DNA of 64,000 bases from Buddleja alternifolia. Taxonomy: Eukaryota > Streptophyta > Magnoliopsida > Lamiales > Scrophulariaceae. Positions within the stretch are counted from its first letter, which is position 1. Every line of letters starts with the position of its first letter. This document shows, one piece after another, positions 56,240-64,000 of this stretch. Under the pieces are notes generated by a model, which saw only the letters and a program-made list of their open reading frames with translations, was not told the origin of the DNA and searched no databases. Position numbers and translations under genes: made by a program. Location: assembly GCA_019426215.1 (NCBI GenBank), contig CM033393.1, positions 7,350,046-7,414,045 of the forward strand, given 5' to 3'.

Positions 56240-59222
56240 GTCTTCTCTACATCTTGGATTCTTGACTCTGGAGCTAGTGCTCACATATGTTGTATGAATT
56301 AGCATCTGATGCGAGGAAGGCAGCTGGACAACGATGAGGTGAAGATCAGAGTAGGCAGCGGGCAAAGCATCACGGCTACTGCAATAGGATCTACCTCGTT
56401 GCTTTTAAATTCTGGACATGTACTTTTACTGGATAATGTTTTGGTTTTGCCAAATGGGCTTAAAAACATTGTTTCTATTCCCGTTTTAGTTAAGAATGGT
56501 TACACTTTCCGCTTTATTGATGAACGATGCAACATTTATTATGGTAATAAATTTGTTGGCTTTGCTTCTTTGATAAATGGATTGTATTACCTTAGTGTCC
56601 AGAATGAGTATGCAGTGAATAGTATACAAAGGAAACGTAGTAGGCTTGAAATAAACCAACGATTGATATGGCACCTTCGATTAGGCCATGCTGGCGAATA
56701 AAAGATTCGCAAAATGGAAAAAGATGGGCTAATTGGCCCACTGGGATGGGATCCCTATCCTACTTGTAAATCTTGTCTCAAAGGCAAGATGGCTAGATCG
56801 CCCTTCACAGGGAGATTTGGAAGGGCCTCACAAATCTTAAGTTTAGTGCATACTGACGTTTGTGGTCCATTTGGAGAAATGGCCAGAGGAGGTTTCCTTT
56901 ACATTATCACCTTCACTGACAACCATTCTCGATATGGTCTAGTGTACCTGATGAAGCATAAGTCTGAATCCATTGACAAGTTCAAGGAATTCAAGGCTTT
57001 AGTGGAAAATCAAACAAGTCAACGTATAAAAACTCTTCGATCTGATCGAGGAGGAGAATATATGAGCGACGAGTTTGACTTATACCTCAAAGAGAATGGT
57101 ATAGTATTGCAACTCACACCTCCAGTGACTCCACAGTTGAATGGAGTAGCAAAGCGAAGAAATTAAACCTTGTTGGACATGGTTCGCTCCATGCTTAGCT
57201 ACACTGATTTACCCATTTCACTATGGGGTCACGCGCTGCTTACAGCTGCACACATTTTAAATAGATGTCCGTCCAAGTCCGTTCCTCTGACTCCCTATGA
57301 AATGTGGAGAAATAGGAAACCAAGTCTTAACCACATGAAGATTTAGGGATGTCCGGCTTATGTCAAAAAGACTAAAGTGGACAAGTTGGAGGCTAGGTTC
57401 TTAAAGGGAAGTTTCATTGGATATCCTGAAGATTCTATGGGATACCTCTTTTACCTGAACAATGATCAAAGGATCATTGTAGCCTTACAAGCCCACTTTC
57501 TTGAAGATGAGTTCATTCAAGAAGGAGGAGCGGGTAGAAAGATTGTTCTAGAAGAACAAAATGAAACCCCACTGGATACATTACACAGGGAGTGAGAATC
57601 GAACCTTCTGTAACACAACCACAACCACGACGATCGAATAGAGTATCTCAACGCCGAGAGGTATGGATATCTAATGCAGAGGGAGTTGGATCTCGATTCT
57701 GTTAGAGGAGGATCATGGAGATGATCCCTCCTATTTTGATCAAGCGATGGTGGATGTGGAGGTGCTAGATGGAGTGAAGCTATGCAAACTGAGATCGATC
57801 GATGCAGCAAACCAAGTCTGGAAACTTGTAGATCAACCTGAAGGGGTTATTAAACCAATGGGTGTAAAGGATCTACAAGAGAAAGATGGTGTTGATGGCA
57901 AAAGTAGACACCTACAAAGCTAGGCTAGTGGCGAAAGGGTATAGTCAAAAGGAGGAATGACTACCAAGAAACCTTCTCGCAAGTGGCTATGATCAAATCA
58001 ATAAGGATTCTACTTCAATAGCAACACACCTAGATTATGAAATATGGCAAATGGATGTCACAACGGCTCTTTCTAAATGGATTCCTAAAAGAGGTATCTA
58101 TATGGAAACAGCCTAAAGGTTTTGAATCCGAGGAGCATATTCATAAGGTGTGTAAACTTTGAGAGATCAATTTATGGACTCAAACAAGCGTCTCGTAGCT
58201 GGAATCTACGTTTTGATGAGGTTGTCAAAGGATTGACTTCATCAAAAATGAAGACGAGCCCTGTGTTTACAAGAAGGTCAGTGGGAGCAAGTTGACATTC
58301 CTAGTGTTATATGTAGATGACATATTACTCATTGGGAATGACATAGGAATGCTCACCACAGCCAAGAAGTGGCTTTCGAGTACATTCTCCATGAAAGACT
58401 TGGGAGAAGCGACCTATATTCTAGGGATTCGGATCTATAGAGATTGAACCAAAAGAATGATAGGACTTTCTCAAGCCCTTTACTTAGAAAAGGTCCTAAA
58501 AAGGTATAGGATGGAAGATTCTAAGAAAGGGTTCCTACTAATGAGACATGGGATACATCTTTCGAAATCTATGTGTCCTCAAAGTGAGGAAGATATGCGA
58601 TGCTCTGTACTAGACCTGACATTGCTTATGCTGTGAGCGTTGTCAGTCGATTTCAAGCAAGGGTAAGGAACATTGGTTAGCTGTGAAGAATATCCTAAAG
58701 TATCTGAAAAGAACTAAGGATATGATTCTCACCTATGGAAGTGGTGACCTGAGGGTGGACGGGTGCACTGATTCGGATTTCCAATCTGATGTTGATGACC
58801 GGAAATCCACCTCGGGATTTGTATTTACTCTAAATGGTGGAGCGGTGACTTGGAAAAGTTCCGAGCAAAGCACAACCGCAGACTGTACCACAGAGGCTGA
58901 ATACATAGCTGCCTAAGAAGCTGTTTGGATTAGGAAGTTCGTTGAGGAACTTCAAGTGGTTCCTAGCATAAAGCTCTCGTTACCACTTTATTGTGACAAC
59001 ACCGGAGCTATAGCGCAAGCGAAGGAACCTAGGTCTCACAATAAATCCAAACACATAGAGAGGAGATATCACATCATAAGAGAGATCGTTGCACGAGGTG
59101 AAATAGCTATTCAGAAAATAGTCTCAGCCGACAATGTCGCTGATCCATTGACCAAGCCATTGGCACAGGCGGTGCTGGAAAAACATCTCGAAAAGATGGG
59201 TATTAAATGCCACAGCAAATGA
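56240..59222 (+). pseudogene. pol: D pol: protease, integrase, RT, RNase H (broken)
   Basis: Protease WILDSGAS from 56255. The pre-integrase domain ends WHLRLGHAGE then a stop at 56699. CKSCLKGK is the finger. The integrase core has HTDVCGPFG and RSDRGGEY, but the third catalytic residue is lost: the usual GVAERRN reads GVAKRRN (Lys codon 57152-57154), followed by a TAA. RT (about 57800-58650) is scrambled by many small indels but keeps YGLKQASRSW and YVDD (about 58310). RNase H is the best part: [28 protein letters not shown] with a stop, then LYCDNTGAIAQAKEP and NVADPLTKPL to the stop at 59220-59222. Not functional. Confidence 0.92.
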
Positions 59223-59232
59223 CATTGAGTGC

Positions 59233-59243
59233 AAGTGGGAGAT
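59233..59243 (+). promoter_or_regulatory. D polypurine tract
   Basis: AAGTGGGAGAT directly before the 3' LTR, the standard copia plus-strand primer motif. It is also seen in E1. Confidence 0.85.
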
Positions 59244-60848
59244 TGTTAGAGTATATGCCCTCGAATGCCATAAAGAGGATAGATTTATAAGGCATAAACG
59301 TTGTAACTAAACTATGGTTTTTCTATTAATATAAGGCAGTTGATTGTTATTTTCTTATAGGAATTTATAAGGTGTGAATAGACAACGTAAAGTCCTTGAT
59401 GACAAGGCAAACCTTCTACCTCCTATGGGATAGGAGGAAAGGCACTAGAATGGTTTGACCCTTGACATCTAAAAGGGTTCGCAAGTCTAAGAAATATTGA
59501 TTGGGCATAAATAGTGAATAAAGACTTGTATGATGTAAGTTTCAACAGAGAAAGTGCCAGTCGTACATTATGGAAATGGTAGTGGGAACTTATATCATAG
59601 ACGTGTCAATTGGACTGATATGTTTGAACACGGCTCGCATCAGTTCATCACATGGGTATTCACTCATTGACAGTCAATGATGAAACTGATAAGTAGTGAT
59701 AGATACGTGTGAACCTCTGACCTGAGAAATCGAGTTGAAGATGTACTTGTGACATCAAATCTGTCATTAGAGTAGTTAGATTCAAATCACCTATTGGTGG
59801 AATCGACCTCGAAGTGCGACTTGATGGGTAAGTAGCATTGTTAAATGATTTGCAATATGGAATTTATTCTCTCATAAACGAATGAGTAAAATATTCTATG
59901 CGATCATGAATAAGTGAGGATGAAAGTCTTTGGCCAAAGCATTTAAATACCTCGACTTATTATGAGCTTAGGCATATGGTCAAGTTATATGAGTTTGACT
60001 TTAAACCATGACTCTTACTTGACTGGGATATAAGAATAAAAGATTTATACATGTACGGTATTCACGGCGTAAAGGTTTGGAATGATCCTATTCATTCGTT
60101 CTCAGTTGGGTTACGGTGTGAGCCACGAGACTAGCTCGTTGTCACTCGCACCCCTTTGGATTCTTCCCAATTGCCTTTTGAGACGAACCTAAAGAGTCGC
60201 GCTTAAAGGAAGTGTAAAAGGAAAAACATGGGAAAAAGACTTGAGAGAAATTCACGGCATTGGATGCCGTAATTAATTAATTAATTATTCGATAATTTAA
60301 TTAATTAAATTAATGAGTTAATTAATTTCTTGGAGAAATTGAATTATAAATTAATTAGGAATTGAATTATTGATTATTATCAATTTATTTATTGGATAAA
60401 TAAATTATCCGATTAATTAATTAGCAAGTAAGACGAAAGCCCGAAGGCTTCCGAGCCCACTAAGGGGCGGCCATATAAATGCCCAAATAGGGCTCTTGCA
60501 TGCTAGTGTTATTGTTTCATAATGATATAAATATATCACAAGGTGAAAAATAACACGAGTAACTTACATAACCTTTCTCTCAAGAAAAGTCTCCCACCTC
60601 TCTCTCTCTCTAGCCGTCTTTGATAAGGAAGAAAGGAGGAGTTTTTCATTTTTGATTCCGGCGTGACGAATTAGAGACGTTGGCAAATTCGGCGTTAGAG
60701 AAAAGGATCACGTTCAGAAATCAACATACGCGAGAACGGTAATCTTTCTATACACAATAAACACGAGGATTAGAGATGATTCGGGCTTTTGAAATTAAAT
60801 TACTTTCTGCTGCTTTCTGCTTGCGTTTTATTCGTATAATTCCCAACA
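59244..60848 (+). repeat. D 3' LTR
   Basis: 1,605 bp, the full-length version of 52084-53443. TG...CA ends, flanked by GGAGC. It carries the ~240 bp missing from the 5' copy and a shorter (CT)n tract near 60598. Confidence 0.95.
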
Positions 60849-60853
60849 GGAGC

Positions 60854-61883
60854 AACCACCGGGATTCATCAACAACCATGGTAAGGGTATGGTTTAGAAG
60901 CTAGACAAAGCACTTTATGGGCTTAAGCAAGCACCCCGAGCATGGTATGACACTCTCTTTATCTTTCTTATTGGTAAAGGCTTTTCAAAAGGCAGCGTTG
61001 ATACAACGTTATTTAAAATTACCAATAATGAAGATATTCTCTTAGTCCAAATTTATGGTGATGATATTATATTTGGCTCTACTAATAAGCGTCTGTGTGA
61101 GAAATTTTCAAAAATGATGCAAGAACAATTTGAAATGAGCATGATGGGTGAATTAATTTCTTCTTAGGATTACAAGTTAAACAACTCCCTAATGGCATAT
61201 TTATTAACCAAGCTAAATATACAAGAGATATGATTAAGAAATTTGGTATGGAAAATGCATGATATCCAAAATTCCAATGAGCCAAACGCTTATGTTAGAT
61301 AAAGATGAAAGTGGAAAGAATATTGATATCACTAATTATAGATGTATCATTGGATCACTTCTTTATCTTACTGCTAGTAGACCTGATATTATGTTTTCGG
61401 TATGCATGTGTGCACGGTTTCAAGCCGATCCTAAAGAGTCACACTTAATTGCTGCCAAAAAGATCCTTAAATACTTAAAAGGCACACAAAATGTGGGCTT
61501 ATGGTATCCTAGGGACTCTCCTTTTGAACTAATTGGTTACTCAAATGCAGATTTTGCAGGCTGCAAAATAGATCGTAAGAGTATTAGTGGTACATGTCAA
61601 TTTCTAGGTGATAGGTTAGTTTCATGACATAGTAAGAAACAACAATCCATAGCTACCTCTACAACCGAAGCTGAGTATGTAGCTGCAGGAAGTTGTTGTG
61701 CACAAGTGTTATGGATGAGGTAACAACTTAGAGATTATGTATAATCCTAGGTCCAACCCCCATTCATTGTGATAACCAAAGCGCTCTAGCCATGACTCAA
61801 AACCCTGTTCTTCACTCCAGAACCAAACATATTGACATTAGATACCATTTTCTTCGTGACCATGTTCAAAAGAAAGATATCTC
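60854..61883 (+). pseudogene. pol: C2 pol, second part: RT and RNase H (broken)
   Basis: Continues C2 RT exactly after the GGAGC duplication ([10 protein letters not shown]). A TAG follows at about 60895, then [16 protein letters not shown]. The RT active site reads YGDD (C1 has YVDD), near 61051. Frameshifts lie near 61155 and 61255, then [20 protein letters not shown], RNase H SNADFAG (first catalytic Asp now Asn against SDADFAG in C1), TGA at about 61625, TAA near 61722, HCDNQSAL and [13 protein letters not shown]. It is cut at 61884 by an Athila-like LTR (preceding pentamer ATCTC). Confidence 0.9.
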
Positions 61884-63354
61884 TGACACGCGAAATCCTA
61901 GCAAGTATACTAGGTCGTGCAAAGTAATAAAGTGGACTATTTAGCCCGGGATGTATCGTCTCCACAGGACAATTGGATTCAATGCTCGTAATTGATATAT
62001 TACCTATTTCTAAGCTAAATCAATTTATAAGATGATAGGTGTTTATACTATGAAATAACTAAAGATAACTAAAAGGATTATCAAGGTAATAAATCAAATG
62101 GGAAGAGGTGATTGGGTTATGATCCTACTATGTTTTATTCTATGTTCATGAACTCTCAATTATCCGGATTTTCAGAACGCTCTTGTTATGGCGAAACCTC
62201 CTAATGTATTTATTATTCAATCTCTTGAAATAACAAGCCTATACTAGTTAACAACTTCCTATATCTCTATAGTGAAGATTGAATTAACTAACATGAATTT
62301 AGGTTCGAAGGAATTCCTTGTTTACAAAGATCCTACATTCAATCGGGTCATCTTATCACAAAAAGCACACAACGCAATCGATTCTATCTCTAGTCAATTG
62401 TTACGTTATGATGTTTGATTTTCGATCTCCCTTTATCCATCTCCTCTCGGTCTCAAGACAAAGCATTTTATCAAACACATGGTGATCAAGCATATGCAAG
62501 CATTAAGCATAAAATCAAACATGTAACAAGAATGTAATAAATTCGGAAATTAATCATTCATTAAACACAAAACATCACAAAGTATTCACATATCCCAACC
62601 ACAAAGATGCTTAGCTCATACTTACAATAACAAATGATTGAACAATTCTATAAGACATAGTTGATAACTAATCAAAGAGAAAGAGTTGAATTACTCCCTA
62701 TTACAAAGTGTGAATCCAAGCTTTGATGATGAAATTGATGAGGATGAGGATGATGACCCTCTTCAAGCTTCCTTGGGTGGTGGCTGATATGTAAGGAGTC
62801 TAGGGTGTGTTTAGGGCATTCTTTTCGTCCAAATGACCTGATGGTCTATTTATAGGCCAAGTCCGCTGCCTTGAACGCCGCGGCGGTGATGTTTGAACGC
62901 CGCGGTGAACAACATTCTGCCTCGAACGCCACGGCGTTGGTGATGAACGCCGCGGCGTTCCCCTGCTGCTCCGTACAGTTTTGGTAAAATATGGATAAAT
63001 TTCTCTAACGATGTCGGATTGAGGTGATTCAAATTGCTACGCGAAGCTAAGACAACGATCTACAATAGTGAAGAAGAAACCTTAGTCTGATTCGTCTGGA
63101 AAAGGGACGAAAATCGCGTTTCTATATGAGCATTATGTAAAATCTTTCGTCAACTATCTCATTTTGTTTCTTTCTTCAATTTCAAGCTCAATTTGGATCT
63201 CCTTTCTCGTCTTTCATGCGTAAATCAACTTGTATTCTACAAAACAAAATCTATACCAATCAAAGCATTATGAGGGATAAAAAGTGATCAGAGTAACGAT
63301 CAAATCATATTAAAATGGGGCATAAAATGCTGTAAAATGTGAACTTATCAACTA
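61884..63354 (-). repeat. A2 3' LTR
   Basis: About 1.47 kb, plus-strand TGACACGCGAAATCC...CTTATCAACTA. In element orientation it starts TAGTTGATAAG rather than the TGTTGATAAG of A1, perhaps a mutated terminus. It is homologous to 41825-43084 along its length but ~210 bp longer. Confidence 0.78.
62847..62960 (-). promoter_or_regulatory. A2 LTR promoter module: TATA box and four palindromes
   Basis: TATAAATA on the element strand (62847-62854) is preceded by four copies of GAACGCCGCGGCGTTC or close variants at 62873-62888, 62895-62910, 62924-62939 and 62945-62960. Only the last is a perfect 16-bp palindrome. Starts are spaced 22, 29 and 21. Layout matches A1 although the palindrome sequence differs. 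Confidence 0.6.
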
Positions 63355-64000
63355 CCCCCCAACTAGGCTATGATCATCTCGATCAATAAATGGCGAACAA
63401 GTATTCATAAGTTCAGATTTTACAACTTAGTTTGGGATCTTGAAAGGTTTCATGTCTCAAAAATCAAGCACGTACAAGAATTAAACCTTCGAAATTGATT
63501 ATGACAAGCTATACTTTACCTAGAACACTTAACAATTTGAAAGCCCCCAAACATCTTCGAATCCATCTCTAAATCATGAACTCCAAATCCATTTTTATGT
63601 CAAGAGCGCACTTTAAAAAAGATTATGTAAACTCCTTAGATAATAAAAACATTAAAACACTTCAAAACTTTGCTAACCAATCGGTGTGCATGAAATGTGA
63701 AAGTCAAGATCAAAAGGTCTTTTTGGCTTGTAACGTACGGCTAGGTAATGGCTTGGACGGGAATATATGGATGAAGTGACTAAACTCAAGAAAGCATACA
63801 ACTCAATATCATCGAGCTAAACACTCCCTTATCAACCGAATAAATCTCTACATCTCGCCACTTATAGCTTTTCGATTTCTTTTCTTTTGAACTCATAACC
63901 CCAAAACTTGTTTCTTTTGATGCTAGGGTGAATAATGATTCCCAACCAAATAAATCACATTGAAGCTCAGTTCGTAGCCAAGTCGAGAGAGAGCTCACAT
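63355..64000 (-). other. A2 internal 3' spacer
   Basis: Begins with the inverse of a polypurine tract (CCCCCCAACTAGG). It then shows short matches to 43085-44000 (ATATGGATGAA near 63765, TGAACTC(A/C) and TTTCTTTTCTTTT). No gene seen. Confidence 0.65.

Larger units (their letters stand above)
52084..60848 (+). mobile_element. D: full-length Ty1/copia element inserted in C2 RT
   Basis: LTR 52084-53443, primer binding site 53445-53457, long leader, gag 55362-56237, pol 56240-59222, polypurine tract 59233-59243, LTR 59244-60848. Target duplication GGAGC is perfect (52079-52083 and 60849-60853), and the C2 pol frame resumes directly after it. Domain order is PR-IN-RT-RH (copia). Gag type matches E1, so D is a candidate autonomous relative of E. 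Pol has many breaks, so it is no longer active. Confidence 0.95.
46152..61883 (+). mobile_element. C2: decayed Sirevirus-like copia element, split by D and A2
   Basis: Same family as C1 but plus strand: LTR 46152-47722, primer binding site 47725-47736, gag 47823-49992, pol 50010-52083 then 60854-61883. Element D (52084-60848) is inserted in RT with duplication GGAGC. The Athila-like LTR at 61884 interrupts RNase H. The 3' region, env-position ORF and 3' LTR are not in the window. Many stops and frameshifts show it is much older than C1. Confidence 0.9.
61884..64000 (-). mobile_element. A2: Athila-like Ty3/gypsy element (3' end, runs off window)
   Basis: LTR 61884-63354 and the start of the internal 3' spacer (63355-64000), same family and orientation as A1. 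It is inserted in the C2 RNase H frame. The rest lies to the right of the window. Confidence 0.75.

Overview
This is plant nuclear DNA, almost certainly from a eudicot. It is AT-rich, has one recognisable host gene (a plastid rubredoxin-like protein), and otherwise consists of nested Ty1/copia and Ty3/gypsy LTR retrotransposons with plant-specific features: initiator-Met-tRNA primer binding sites, Sirevirus-like, Tat-like and Athila-like elements, and PIF/Harbinger-like and Mutator-like MITEs. The species cannot be named from the sequence. I saw no rRNA, tRNA, CRISPR or bacterial-type genes. Family letters below (C, D, E, F, G, A) are mine; lineage names are inferences from remembered family features, not from a search.

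Layout. 1-5593: 3' part of a Tat-type Ty3/gypsy element (integrase end, 3' tandem array, antisense extra ORF, 3' LTR), sitting in an E-type copia LTR (5594-6171). 6177-20696: C1, a full-length Sirevirus-like copia element on the minus strand with two 1,872-bp LTRs, an intact 1,083-residue pol, a broken gag and a broken ~4-kb env-position ORF. 20697-20960: gag/protease fragment of another copia element. 21131-31079: E1, a minus-strand copia-type element with gag but no integrase, RT or RNase H; it carries a solo LTR of family G (23698-25835) with a perfect 5-bp target duplication. 31189-32968: solo LTR of family F. 33346-34833: PIF/Harbinger-like element.

35355-38853 is the only host-like island. 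It holds the intronless RBD1-type rubredoxin gene (36931-37524, minus) and is bounded by two decayed C-family LTR fragments in opposite orientation. From 38854 rightwards come LTR fragments (G-like with a Mutator-type MITE inside, then F-like, then E), an Athila-like 3' end (41825-44801, minus) and another F-like LTR (44802-46151). C2, a decayed Sirevirus-like copy on the plus strand, begins at 46152. It is split in its RT by a complete but mutated copia element D (52084-60848, target duplication GGAGC). A second Athila-like element (61884-64000, minus, running off the window) interrupts its RNase H.

How it fits together. gag, protease, integrase, RT and RNase H genes here serve only the replication of their own elements. 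C1 pol is the one long open frame. C2 and D carry many nonsense changes, including TGG-to-TAG and CAA/CAG-to-stop, as expected from deamination of methylated cytosines. The least routine observations are: four short palindromes arranged as two ~22-bp-spaced pairs at identical distance from the TATA-like box in both Athila-like LTRs although the palindrome sequence differs; a nested GC-rich hairpin in the leader of D, with a GC island in the same leader region of E1; a gag-pol frame change bridged by a repeated GTACCT in both Sirevirus-like copies; and long accessory ORFs in the Tat and Sirevirus-like elements.
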